64,000 nt of DNA from NCBI RefSeq assembly GCF_001642475.1, contig NW_019174005.1, positions 1-64,000 of the forward strand. Reading direction: 5' to 3'. Shown one piece after another: positions 12,601 to 23,693 of the stretch. Both the position numbers and the translations under genes were made by a program. The stretch comes from Fonsecaea monophora (taxonomy: Eukaryota; Ascomycota; Eurotiomycetes; Chaetothyriales; Herpotrichiellaceae). Under the pieces are notes generated by a model. The model did no database searches. It was not told where the DNA came from and saw nothing but the letters and a program-made list of their open reading frames with translations. Positions within the stretch are counted from its first letter, which is position 1, and each line of letters opens with the position of its first letter.

Positions 12601-13505
12601 CATCACCGAGTAACCACAAATGAACCCCGGGGCTGCACGTCACAGAGGCACAAGGCCACCAGGGCTGCCCGGGGTGAACTTTACGGGCACCGGTTGAACC
12701 AGTCACGACGCTTAGCGAGACCAGGAAGGGGCTGCTCCTAGTCAAGGATCGCCCTTGATCTCTGGGTGGCTTGCTGGAGGCTTGCTAGGCTTGCTTCGCT
12801 TTTCGAGGCCCCTAGCCACCCAACTTGACCGCTAAGTGGTTGGGCATTTGTGCCCTTTGGCCCTTGGGGTCCTTTTGTCCTTTTGCTCCTACTTGTAAAT
12901 TCCCCACTAATTTCTCTTCTCGGGACAAGTGACCAACACCACCATCCACCATGGCACCATCTGCTGTCACCACCGTCACTCTTGTCTCGCTCACCGTCAA
13001 AAGCTGGTGCCCGCATTCTCGCATTCACGCCCATCCCTGTCTCTCCACGTGGTGGCATCCGCGAACAATGATTCCCATTCGACTCAGCACAATGTGACCT
13101 GGATGCCACCATCCCTTGTTTGGGGGTTCAGATGCGTGGCTGCATTTTGATCCTGACTGTCCATCCAGGGTTCCAACGGTGAGTGAGTCCAGAGTCACCT
13201 GCTTACCTCCACCTGAATCTGATGTTCCAAATGAACCAGGGGCTAAGGTAGTCATCATATTAAACCTCCGAAAGTGAGATTCGCATATTATATCTTGCCC
13301 TTCCCATCCCGCCTCGTCGTTTTCCTCCCTGCCATGCAACAGAAGATCGACAGCTATCCACCCAGTCTCGTGTCCCCAGCTCCTACATCTCAGACATCAA
13401 ATCTGCTCGAATTCCATGACCCCTCGACCGTCTCCTTCAAGACAATTATCTATATCAGCAACTCTGTCGGACACTCCCATCAATAACCTTTCAACACACA
13501 ACACA
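9658..13505. other. Gene-free stretch, 3.8 kb
   Basis: No frame with convincing coding character. It contains microsatellites (10085-10265), a GAGGA-rich tract at 10395-10465, a TTTTTACGACCC region, and ACCTAGCTAGC-type short motifs near 9910-9960. The GAGGA tract gives an acidic open frame that is simple sequence, not a gene. Confidence 0.55.
10085..10265. repeat. TA/TG and CT/GT microsatellites
   Basis: Runs of (TATG)n/(TA)n at about 10097-10127, a tripled ATGATC at 10173-10190 and a (CT)n-(GT)n tract at 10228-10262 occur within 180 bases. Confidence 0.8.
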
Positions 13506-14111
13506 ATGCCTTCAAGCTGCAAATCAAAGACGGCGATCTTGAGGGGTCTCCGGCCCATGGTGTCTACCCAACAACAGCTGGCAGCCACCCAGACAGTCCT
13601 CTCGTCGGCATGTGTAGAAGAATGCATCTACTGTGATATTTGGAAACTGGCAACACTGATCGCCTCTCATTCTCCCCTGTCGGCTCGCTACAATCTCACT
13701 ACCGGCACACCTACAAATTCACCCATCTCTTCGGCACCATCCAGCCCTGTGGCTTCGTCACCCATTGCCCAATCCTCGAGCCCATATGGATCCATCATCT
13801 CAGCCTCGAAGCGAATCGAAGCCCAGTTTCAGACTCAACGATCCAAGCTCAATTCCATTCTCAGTATCTGCAGAGTCACTGGGGTGGATGCCACTGAAGG
13901 CCTGAGGTTAGCTCATGACCGATGTGCTACCGCGGTGGAGGACTTGCTCGACCAGGAAGAGGACTTGGAGGAGGAACTCCTGCGAGATCTCCAGGAACAG
14001 CAATACGACTACTCGTACAGCTACGATACACAATACGCCTATTCGAGTGGCCCGGGCGCATATGGCTATACGTACGAGAGAAGACCCAGTATGGTACACG
14101 TGACGCACTAA
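13506..14111 (+). CDS. Hypothetical small acidic protein
   Basis: Frame starting at ATG 13506 (context ACACAATGCC) and ending at TAA 14109-14111, 201 residues if unspliced. The first 60 residues look poorly conserved and could partly be an intron. From about residue 70 there is a Ser/Pro/Thr-rich linker, then a helical stretch with RIEAQFQTQRSKLNSILSI and a strongly acidic coiled segment (LLDQEEDLEEELLRDLQEQ). It ends in a Tyr/Ser/Gly-rich tail. I do not recognise the family. The helical middle has the look of a conserved fungal domain. Splicing of the N-terminal part is unsure. Confidence 0.55.
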   Translation: MPSSCKSKTAILRGLRPMVSTQQQLAATQTVLSSACVEECIYCDIWKLATLIASHSPLSARYNLTTGTPTNSPISSAPSSPVASSPIAQSSSPYGSIISASKRIEAQFQTQRSKLNSILSICRVTGVDATEGLRLAHDRCATAVEDLLDQEEDLEEELLRDLQEQQYDYSYSYDTQYAYSSGPGAYGYTYERRPSMVHVTH

Positions 14112-17100
14112 ACAGTGCCATGTCTTCTTGTACCATTACTTATTACGACAAGCAATTCTCGGGGGATGTGGGCACACGGCCTGGATAGCGACAAAAGCGA
14201 AATGAGCGATTTATTCAAGCACACAAGGGAGCAGGTTTTCCTATGTTTTGAAGGGGGAGGTATTCTTAGCGTCTCCAGAAACCAGACTGGAGACTGGAGA
14301 GACCTATGTACCGGTAGCAGCAGCCTGCTTCGGAAGGCCATGGTCCACACAATGATGAATTCGATAATGATACCCATGTATAACAGCTAGTACACGATCA
14401 ATCAGACAAGATTTTGCTCAACGCTGTTCTCTGTTCAAACTCGCATGGTCTCAGTTATTTCCGTCTTTGTAGGCTATGGTCCCATGTAACGTATAACGTG
14501 TAACCGCAACACTCGAGAGATCAGCAGCCAGCAGCGCAAGTTTTTAGACTTTCTTTCATCGTCAGCTGCCTGGCCGGCGATACAGGATCCAGTAATCCGG
14601 AAGCCAAGTATCCAGCGGGAGCCCAGCTCGCAAAGAAGTTTGTTACTCGGTATGTTACATGTCCCCCAGGTAGCCAGGTACACGCTCTTCGCAAGATGGC
14701 GGCAACCTTGTGGAGCGTAGACTTGCCTCATCAGGGCCAAGTTTGGAGGTGGATCCACGAATGATGAGTCGACGATGATGATGATGATGGATTGGGGGGG
14801 CTAAGCGAGATCGTTCGTGTTTGGCTCTTGCCAGGTGAGAGATTCTTCCTCGCGCCCTCTACCGCATCTTGCCTAGTGTCTCCCTGTCTCTCCCTCTTAC
14901 ACACAAACCCATTTCATTTCTCCCTTTGTTTTTCTCTCTCCAGAAACCTTATGCTGCAGAACTTCTTCTCCCTTACTTTATTTTTCTCCCTATACCTGCA
15001 GCTATAGCTTGCAGCAATCGACAAGTTTGCTAGCTAACTAGCTAGACCCACGGAGAAAAAGTTCTCAAAGTTTCAGCCACTTGTTGTCGATCCAACCGAA
15101 GTTCGCAAATCGAGTTTGCGGTCCGTCGTCGGGCCAATTCGAGAGTTTTGGCCCCACCATCGCAAGCCCTACGAGGATCAAGCACGAAGAAACGAAGGAC
15201 AAAGGAAGTTTCTGGGGGCTGGGCTGTACGGGAAATTTGACCTCCCATTGGCCTACGCGGTGAGATCTTTAACTTCTCCCCTGCCCTGTTCCCCCGCTGC
15301 CTGTCCTGACTTTCTCCCCCCTTTTTTTCACTCTCTTTGGTGAGATTAGTGTAGTTCATCATGCTTTTTAACCTTGTAGGACTCCGGAATTCCGCTAAAG
15401 GGGAGAAAAAAAGGGTTTTGTCTCCTTCTGGAAGCTGCCTATCACCCTCAATTACCATACGAGACGATCTCTCATCTCCATGTGACGCAATCTATCATGG
15501 TTCAATACCAACACGGACGCGGGCTTGGATTCTTCATCAAAAACCCTACTTGCCCGACCCAAGTACATCGTTACTTTATTCTGCATGCATGGACAGATCT
15601 AGGCCTTGGATGATGATGATCAGACAGACTCCCATTACAGATCACAAGAGAACCTTGAGCCATAATACTCTGTACATTCTGAGAGAGTCTTTTTCTTTGT
15701 TTCTCCTGACGGGAAGTGTCATGTTGATCTTCACATGTTCATATTGAGAAAGAATGTCTTTTCCGGTATCGGCAGGGCAGTGCACGGCAGGGCAAGGGCT
15801 CAATGGACAGAGGTTGGTAGAACTATTGGCCCTCTTGGCGAGAGATTTTTACCAAGTACTCGGTACTCGTAGGCAAGTTAGCTCCTACTTGGTACACCCT
15901 CTAGGTACCATGTTACGGGCGTAACTACAGGTAGATCCTACGATCAGCAAGTAAGTCCGTCCTTGTTCGCAGCATCAGCATGAAGCGGTGCAGCGGTGCA
16001 GCTACTGGTGTATGAGTAAAAACGGCAAGTTATTGGCTGTTGCTCGGCACCTTCGGTAACGGGTTATTATTCCTTGTGTACGGAGTTACTTGTTTGTACT
16101 TACTCATGAGTTGCAGAACATTGAGAAATGAACTAGCACTAGTGAACGGGGATCCATTTTGTTCCAATAATGCATGCAAGGCGTGCGGAATGCGTCGGCA
16201 ATCTACCTACGGAGAATGAGGTACGTGTGTGGCTTTTCCATTATCATCATCATCATGTACACCTACGAGGTGCAAGTATCGAATATGTACTCCGTAAGTC
16301 AGTACACTACAAAGGGACACTTACAGTATGTACGAGGTATGTAAGTACCCTTTGCCCTTCAAAGTGCTCGGTGTGCCGGTCGGTACAAGCATGGGCGAAC
16401 TGCTCACGGCGAGTGCTCGGTATTCCGTCTCTGGGACCAGGTACCAGGTACCAGGTTCTAGGTATTTGGTAGCTGGAAGTGACATGATCACAGCCATGAT
16501 GATTAGAACATCCTTTGGTGGATATTACTCGTTCACGGTACCCGAGGTGGGAATACCCAGTACACGGGCATGGATTGGATTGGATTGGAGACCCCTTGTC
16601 TAGTCATCACAACCAACCCATCCTATCATCCCTCCCTTCATCGTGCTAGGTCCCCCAGTCCATCTTGTCCACCAATCACCTTCCCATAAACCCGATGCAT
16701 AATAATCACCCGGGACAAAACCGAATGTGGTTAAAACTATTACTTTCAAAAGGGGCCCCCCTTTGGGCCACTCTGTGTGTTGTGTGTGTGCCCCGCGAAA
16801 GAACGAATTCGACCCTTTTTCCCGCTTTGTCTGCGGCCCTGTGGTGTGGTGTGTTTGCTGCGGTCACGGAGAGCGGTCCGCACCTCGGAGATCTACTTTG
16901 CCGTCGTGGCGGTGGTGGTGTTGTACCTGCTAAGTCATCGCTTGTGAATGTACGGTGTCGTGTGGCGTGGGGCATGTGGCGTATGGCGGCGAGGGAAATC
17001 GATTCCTTACAAAGTAATGTATGAAGGTACGAGTTAGGCAATATGTTCTCGGTACATGGTCAACCCAAACATGGGAATTCCAAACCCCGAATCCGAGAAG

Positions 17101-19355
17101 TTTGTCCGCGACTAACTACCTTGCTACCTTGCTGCCTTGGGCATTGCCTTGTTGTCGGTCATATTCATCGGTGTTTTCGGACTTTTATATCCTCGCTGCT
17201 TTCGCGCCTTCGTTCAATCTCGGATTCAAACGATTCTACTCATACCAGTGCGGAGGTATGTAGTAGTAATCCTTTCACTGCTAAAGGTCAGGACGATCAG
17301 GACAGTCGGACGTCCGCTCAGGCCTACTGGAGCACCCCTCAGTGGCCCTCTGCTTGGTCTTACATACTCGGTACATACCTTGATAAACTTTTGAAAAACC
17401 CGTTGTCGGCCCCCCCACACTGTCGAAGGGATCAAGGACCTACTTGCGGGTAGGTGCCCATCTTATGCTTATGTGTCGATACAGTAGCTTGGGGTGCTTG
17501 GGGGTGCTTGGCTCCTCTCATCGTCACTATCTATCTACCCACCTAGGTTATCTAGAGTACCTACTCGTACCAGTACTTGTCTACCGAGTACTTACACACT
17601 TGTACCGTATGTAGTGTTTGACCCCTGGACGGATAAATGTGGAGTTGGAGAGTGAGTTTACTGATTTCCTTGCCTTGGTGTCGTGAGACCTCATAACTAC
17701 CAGTTCTCCGTTGTGGTCCACATGGTCACACAACCAAGTGTGATGTAGCCCGTTGAGGAAGTCTGTGGGGATGATGATCTGCTTGCACAAGTGGCACACA
17801 CCTCGCTCCGAAGGTACTTAGGTCGTTCCGGGCGGTGTACCGAGTACGAGTTTCTTGGTGGTGGTGGTTGATGTGGGGGAGGTGGATATATCCCGTCAGC
17901 TGAAGTAATACGCATCTTTTGGCGCTGGTGCTCTGCCAGGTACGCTTGTTAGTGCCTGGAGACTATGTAGTACTTTCCGCCATGGTACAAGTGTCGGCAC
18001 TTGAAGACGGAGAAACGGTTTCTTGACAAATTGTTGAAGTGCACAACGATTGAAAGCTTTGGTTCTTCGGTCGCGGTAGCAATAACTAAGTAGCCACCAC
18101 CACCTTCCCCACTATGTACTTCTCCCACCGCCATGGCCAGTGCCCTGCCCTTACGACCTCCATCCGCCTACTAGTTCCTTGCTATGTTAGTGGCGCAGTC
18201 TTACGGTCAAGGGCACGATGCGAGAGAACTCCGTTCCCTCCAAAGAAAGGATCAAGCTTCTCGTGGAGTGCTTCCCGAGCCGAAGAGCCGCGACCTTTCT
18301 TCGTCGGTGAGAAACATCCCCAAAGCTGTGGCTTGTCCCTGAATGGGAAGCCAGGAGTCCGCATTCGAACAGGGACGGGGGTATCGCCTCTTTCAGGTTG
18401 ATTTGTGCATCAGCGTGCCGATTGATCCTGCGAACCTCTGCACTTGCGACCTGGTGAGAGTGGCTAGGACCTTCCTGGCGTGTGTGTCAAGCTGCTCTTT
18501 GCCCGGGACCTTCTTTCAACTCCCCCTCCAACATTGCTAACACGGTACCTTGGGTTGGAGCAAGCCCTGTCTACTTAGGTACGGCCATGTCGAACGATGG
18601 ATCGGATGTTCCCCATTTGGTTTCAGCGGACTCTAGCAGAGCGTTGAATAGGTACGTAGCTGTGAGGAAGGCTTTAGTAAGTAAACGTCGCAGGATGCTG
18701 CTCTGGGTGTCCTTGAGGGAAGGCAGACCTTACACAAACTTCAGCCAACATCCTTGAATCTGAAGGCCTTGCACTGCCCCAAAATCCTGTTTCTTCTGTC
18801 AGAGGAGAATGCGGGCAAAAAGGAAAGGCCCTCAACTGCCGTTGAGAGTGCTTGAGTAGCCGGCGGGCGGTGTCTGGTGCTGCGATTTGTCAACATCCTC
18901 CACTACTGCGCACTCGAGGTATTGATTCATACTTTTGTCTATTGCAGTGTTTGAAGAGTGCTCGAGGTCGGCCAGCAGGAGCCTTGTTTCCAGACCAGAC
19001 GTTGCAAGTTAGTGCGGTCAGTCTCTTCCAAGAACCCGGCTGAATACATGTCGCTGTTGAGAAGGAGTCAGCCCATGTTCATGCACACCAACACCGACTC
19101 TTTGGATACAAAGAGTTCAGCCGAGCACCAGTCCCACAGACCGCGTACTGTACCGCAAGCAGTCAGATCAGGAGACGCCCGCCGAGTCCGCGGATCAACA
19201 GCCTGTCAAACGTATCCCTTCACAGATACATTTTGGCACGAGTACGGAAAAGATGGAGATTGGTCGGATCGCGCAAAAATCCCATCTACACAGGAGCCAA
19301 CAAACATGAGATCAAGGTGGCAGAGCATGGAGGTAGATGATGAGACAAGAATGAG
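14112..19355. other. Gene-free stretch rich in TACTCGGTAC-like motifs
   Basis: 5.2 kb without a supported gene. It contains (GAT)n at 14774-14788, pyrimidine tracts at 14880-14945, ACCAGGTACCAGGT repeats at 16437-16465, (GGATT)n at 16572-16587, and many copies of short palindrome-like words such as GTACTCGGTAC, TACTCGTA and TACTCCGTA (for example near 15855-15870, 16080, 16286, 17363, 17555-17590, 17836). ATG 18588 opens a short frame that could be a leader or relic exon but is not supported further. Confidence 0.5.
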
Positions 19356-19991
19356 ATGCCACCATATTTGCGCCAATCAGATTGTTTGCACGACCGCGAC
19401 GAAGAAGGAGGAAGACCCTCCTGGATAAGAAGAAGCACTAGAAGAGGTCTTCGTGTTCGGACAAAGGTACGTCTTCGAGTACGAGGAAATGGGTATCCTC
19501 TGCTGCCAAACGCCCCAGCCAACAAAACCCCTATTGAAGCATCCCCAATACGCTCAACGATACGTCTCTCGATCTCTCGATGTTAACATAACCTTCTAGA
19601 GTACAACCTGTAAAGGCACAACTTTGGGCACGCCAACAGGCATTACTGATGAAGAATTAAACATTCAGCTCGCAAAGGCATATGAACAGTATGTTAGTCC
19701 TGAGCTATTTAGGCTACCAGTTCAACAGACCTAACTCGTCCATATAGGAAGAAGCAGGCATTTTGGGAGGAAATCGGTCAAGTCTTGAATAAGCCTTGGC
19801 AAATTGTGGAATACATGCACTGGCAGATGGGCAAAAGGGACATTGAACAACTTGCTGGAGAGGAAGAACCCTCTTCGGAGAGCTTTGTTCCAGGATTACC
19901 TACTTGGGTGCTACAATTGCCAGGTGTGGAAGCCATGATGGCTGGAGCCACGGTAAATCCGTATTCGCATATGGATCATCCGCCTTATTGA
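19356..19991 (+). CDS. Myb/SANT-like small protein, three exons
   Basis: A coherent splice model, 19356-19466, 19600-19688 and 19748-19991, gives 147 residues. The donors are GTACGT and GTATGT, the acceptors TTCTAG and TATAG, and every phase fits (111, 89 and 244 bases). Exon 1 is Arg-rich (IRRSTRRGLRVRTK). Exons 2-3 encode a helical unit (ITDEELNIQLAKAYEQ, then KKQAFWEEIGQVLNKPWQIV and EYMHWQMG) that looks like a Myb/SANT helix-turn-helix with tryptophans spaced as in that fold. A short acidic linker and the tail HMDHPPY follow. Exons 2-3 are convincing; the start in exon 1 is less sure, and the gene could be the end of a longer or decayed one. The likely role is DNA or chromatin binding, by fold only. 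Confidence 0.5.
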
Positions 19992-19992
19992 G

Positions 19993-20431
19993 GATGGTAT
20001 GAAACTGAGGAATAAGACAAAGTAGGCCATGGCAGCCTGCAAACTTCAGCGACGAAGCGCTCGACGACGTCAGAAGCGAGAGGTCATACCTCGGACTCAC
20101 CGCATGGAATGGTGGGGGGATCGTTAGGGTTCCGTCACCATCGCACGGATTATTATTGGGAGTCAGGCAGCCAGGGCGCGGAGACAACTGATGGTCTCTG
20201 AGGGAGGGGCATGGGGTCGAGCGGAAGGGCGGTAGGGTCAGGTTGCTGGTATGGGTGGACCGCATCTTCAACAGAGCCTCAAATGGGCAGGGAAAAGGGT
20301 TCAGTATGGGAACAACATGGCACGTTCTTTACGAAGCGCTACGAACGGCACGGCAAGGAAAAAGCAACGGGCCTCTACCTTGGTACTGATAGTATGGAAC
20401 TGAGGAATATAACAAAATAGTCCATGGCAGT
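19993..20431 (+). repeat. Imperfect direct repeat, 45 bp, 394 bp apart
   Basis: Copy one at about 19993-20037 lies directly after the Myb-like gene's stop codon and copy two at about 20387-20431. They share roughly 37 of 45 positions, around gaactgaggaata and ccatggcag. Most differences are transitions. This suggests a duplicated 3' end or a relic of a second gene copy. Confidence 0.6.
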
Positions 20432-20868
20432 CTCATACCCTGGGTAATATTACCACTCTGTGAGGCACAATGCTGAGGCTACTGCCATTGACACTGTATT
20501 CGTCCATTCGACGTCTGCTTTTCTCTCATAACCCAAGACGTAAGCACCCTCGTTGTAGAGGTCCATATGCCGCATCAATCATCAGGGACAGCCCATCTCC
20601 TTCAGCTCCTCAAGACAGCTTTGTATGTATGCTCTGTAGCATTGTTCTGATATTCCGCAGGTCTCCTCCATCTCTCGGTGACCTGGAAGTGTTGCTTTCC
20701 TCCCAAGGCACCGAAGCAGAGGGGTGGTCTGGAGACCACTGGTACCAGCCATTGATCGATTTTCTGCGTGAAATTTGTCTGGATGTTGGGTTCACCTGGT
20801 GCCTCATACTCTCAAGACCCGTATATCATTTTTTCAATGGTTTTCCCCCAGTGACATGTGTGTCTCTC
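20038..20868. other. Intergenic, no clear gene
   Basis: Apart from the second copy of the 45-bp repeat I see no supported gene. An open frame at 20470-20976 overlaps the end of the dehydratase gene on the other strand and looks like chance. Confidence 0.5.
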
Positions 20869-21567
20869 TCAGGCGGATTTTCCTTTGCCTTTCATGACCT
20901 TGCGTCGCTGAGCCATCATGTGGGTATACAGGATATAGCTCCCCGGTACGTAGATGAGGAGGACAGCCTTCAATAGCAGATCGATCCGTAGGCCCTGCTT
21001 CGCTGCTGGCTTCAAAGCGAGGTACATGAGCAGACATTCGCTGGAGATACCGATGGGGTACAGGACGAAAAAAGTATTATACCGGAGCCAGGTCAGGCCG
21101 GTCGGGACCCTTTCACTGATGGCGGCCTTCCACACGAAGAAGCCGTATCGAATGACTTCTGTGGTCCCCCAGGCCATCAAGATCCCGGCAAAGGCGATCG
21201 GCCCCGTCGTCGAGCCCGGCACCGACTTGCCATAGCTGTTGGTCGTCGCAACGATTTGTGGGAACATGTCGAGGACAACCCAGACCACCAATATCCGCGA
21301 CGCGACTTGCATTGCCGTCGTGAGGGGGCTGGCTCGCACGAGGCCCACGGTGGCATGGAGGATCTCGAGGAGGGCGATCGTCTGGGTCCATTTGAGGAGA
21401 GGGAAGAGGGCGTCGAGAAGGCCCTGAGGCTTGCCGAGTGCGAAGAGTGTGGGGATGAGGAAGACGGCTCGGAGCGTGATGACGGACCATAGGGCCAGGC
21501 AGACGGTGTTGTATGCTACCAGGTAATTCTGTGTTGGGGAAGCCCTTCGAGATGTTTGGTTCTCCAT
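20869..21567 (-). CDS. PHS1: Very-long-chain 3-hydroxyacyl-CoA dehydratase
   Basis: Third step of the ER fatty-acid elongation cycle: removes water from 3-hydroxyacyl-CoA to give trans-2-enoyl-CoA, feeding sphingolipid synthesis. The intronless gene encodes 232 residues. I chose ATG 21567 (MENQTSRR); the frame runs further upstream, but that part is atypical for the family. It has six or so membrane segments and the family signatures TEVIRYGFFVW and LRYNTFFVLYPIGISSE. In the latter the catalytic pair is Tyr170 and Glu177, seven residues apart as in yeast Phs1. The C-terminus is Lys-rich (KVMKGKGKSA), as expected for ER retention. The length is close to that of yeast Phs1. A CCAATAATTTTCG element lies about 115 bases upstream. 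Confidence 0.92.
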   Translation of the reverse strand: MENQTSRRASPTQNYLVAYNTVCLALWSVITLRAVFLIPTLFALGKPQGLLDALFPLLKWTQTIALLEILHATVGLVRASPLTTAMQVASRILVVWVVLDMFPQIVATTNSYGKSVPGSTTGPIAFAGILMAWGTTEVIRYGFFVWKAAISERVPTGLTWLRYNTFFVLYPIGISSECLLMYLALKPAAKQGLRIDLLLKAVLLIYVPGSYILYTHMMAQRRKVMKGKGKSA

Positions 21568-21969
21568 GGTTGTGTGTCTCGAAGGTCTCGAATGCGCCTG
21601 ACGGGTCTGTGGAGGGGAGAATTGTAGAGAGATCTGTAACTTTATCAGTTCAGCGCGTCCTCCTCCGGCGGAGCGGTGCCCAATAATTTTCGGGGAATTG
21701 TGAAAGCGGCTTGAATCGAATATTATTCGTAGGTGCATGTGAAATTGAGAGTTTGACGCCTGCCCCTAATTTGGCCTAGCTTCCTAAAGTCTTGGCCTTA
21801 CAAGTGCCTCTTGCATCACATATAATTTCTGCCAATTGAATGCGCGGTACTCGGCGCTGCTCGCCTCCCCTGGCCCCTTGGTGCCCCTACCGCTAGTTTC
21901 GTACCCTCCGATGCTCAAATACAATCCCCCCAAAACTACGCTTGCAGTGATGAGCATGAGACATTTGAC
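21568..21969. other. Intergenic, upstream of PHS1
   Basis: Contains CCCAATAATTTTCG at 21679-21692, which is also found upstream of MRT4 (near 31082-31094). No gene is seen. Confidence 0.5.
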
Positions 21970-22440
21970 ATGAAATTCGTTGATGCCGCCGAGCGCTGGT
22001 ACTGGAACATGGCGACGAACGAAGGTAATTCTTACGCACAACCGTCATCGTGACCGATCAAGACCAGAAATTGTACTTCGCCAAAGTCTCTTCTAGCCAA
22101 TCTGAGCGTGTTCCAAGGAGAACTCAACGGATCGATTTACCAGAAAAAGCCATGCTTTTCTGCGTACGATTGCTCTCCTCATTTGGCGGAGTTTCTTCCC
22201 AGAGAAGCAACGATATATGAGCGCCTACAGCAATACAAGTCTCCCTCCATTGCATGGTGCTACGGGTGTATGGTGTCGGGCCGCCGTATTATGGGCCTCG
22301 CTCTCTCCAAGCACCACCAGACTCTAGACGAACAAGTGACTGACGATGAGGTGTTTCTCCAGGTACACCCTGATCTTGGAGATGCCATCTTTGAATTTGA
22401 CGCTATTGTAGGTTTCCGCACATCTCTGCCGATGAAGACA
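21970..22440 (+). pseudogene. Kinase-like relic
   Basis: A spliced start can be read: exon 21970-22024, intron with donor GTAATT and acceptor TTCTAG, then exon from 22097. This gives MKFVDAAERWYWNM and then LAEFLPREATIYERLQQY, WCYGCMVSGRRIMGLALSKH, QTLDEQ. That order resembles the N-lobe and hinge of the small fungal protein-kinase-like family. The catalytic HRD-type loop is not found: the reading jumps to a DAIFEFDAI stretch that resembles the DFD region, and the rest of the frame is not kinase-like. I read it as a decayed or truncated kinase-like gene. An unrecognised intron is the alternative. Confidence 0.4.
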
Positions 22441-23693
22441 TTCAGGCCATCTCCCCAGAAGCCGACTATGTCAACACTTTGCACACGTTACCAAACAAGC
22501 CCAGGGTCTATAGGAAACCCAATCGAAAATGCGAAACGGACAAATCGGTCTGGGGTCGGTGCTGCAACCGCGAGCACAGCGGGGCGATCATGAGCTGGCC
22601 ACAATGCAGGTTGTGCCTCCACAGTCGGTGCGGGTGGTATGGAGTATTCAGAGGAGGGCACCATTTTGGATGGAGAGGATGGCGGTGAGACATGGACGAT
22701 TTCAGCGAGGTTTACCAAGATGAAAGACTTATCTGGAGAGACAGGGCTGGAAGTGGAAGCGCTCGTCACCAACAGAACTCTGACCTCGCAGCAAAGTGAG
22801 AGGCTCTCCATGCATTGAATCTGTCCTTGTCAGAAGAGGAAGAGGAAGATGACAGAAGTCAGGGAGAAACTTAGAAGAGGCCACAGGCTGATCTCGACTC
22901 GGATCGAGGATGACCTAGTGGTCCATCCCTCATGCCCTCTGCCTTCAGTGTTCGGTCGGGAACGTGTGACCAGCGATAGAAGCATTGAACGACTCGGTGG
23001 TGGTTGAAGGCAGATCCATGTCGCTAGGCAATACTGAGGCTGATCAGGCCCAGCGAAAAAAATGATATCCCAGGACTGACAAATGTGCAGGAAGTCCTTC
23101 CACAAGAGTGGGCGTCCCGAGAGGATTCGTATACGAAGATCACTCGACGCCACAAGCGGGAAGATGCCGAGTTAGAGTGTTTCAGTGGGACAAAGGATCA
23201 GCCCCGAACTCCCCAATGTGTCAAGAGCCACACATTTCCCGCTGTGTGGAGGGTTGCCAACATTGGTAAATGCGTCCGTGGTGGAGACTGATTGACAACA
23301 TAGATATGCATGAGGTCTTCTCAAGCCTCAGTGCAACTCCACGACTGGCGACACAAGCCCGGATCAGACCAGGTGTCCATCCGTCTATGCTCTCTGGACA
23401 GCTACCAAGTGCCAGCTAAAGTCACGATCAAGCTCAATGGTCCAACAACTATCCTGATAGTTTCTATGTCATCCATATTCGACACAGCTATCTGCTACAT
23501 CTATGTGATAATGTGAAGCTCGACACAGGCGAGCTTTGAATTAGGTGAGGTACCCTATGAATCATATAATTGATGTTCAGCTTGTAGAGGGATTTTGAGG
23601 GTTACGAGACAAAAGTTGGACCATCTAGAACATGTCTATGCAATTCCAGGCGCCATACTTTTCAAATCCTCTGGCATCAGACTCTGCAGATCG
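22441..23693. other. Intergenic with possible coding debris
   Basis: Several short frames (for example 22595-22818 + with GMEYSEEGTILDGEDGGE, and 23085-23291 +) have a coding-like composition but no start, splice or family support. They may belong to the relic just upstream. Confidence 0.4.
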
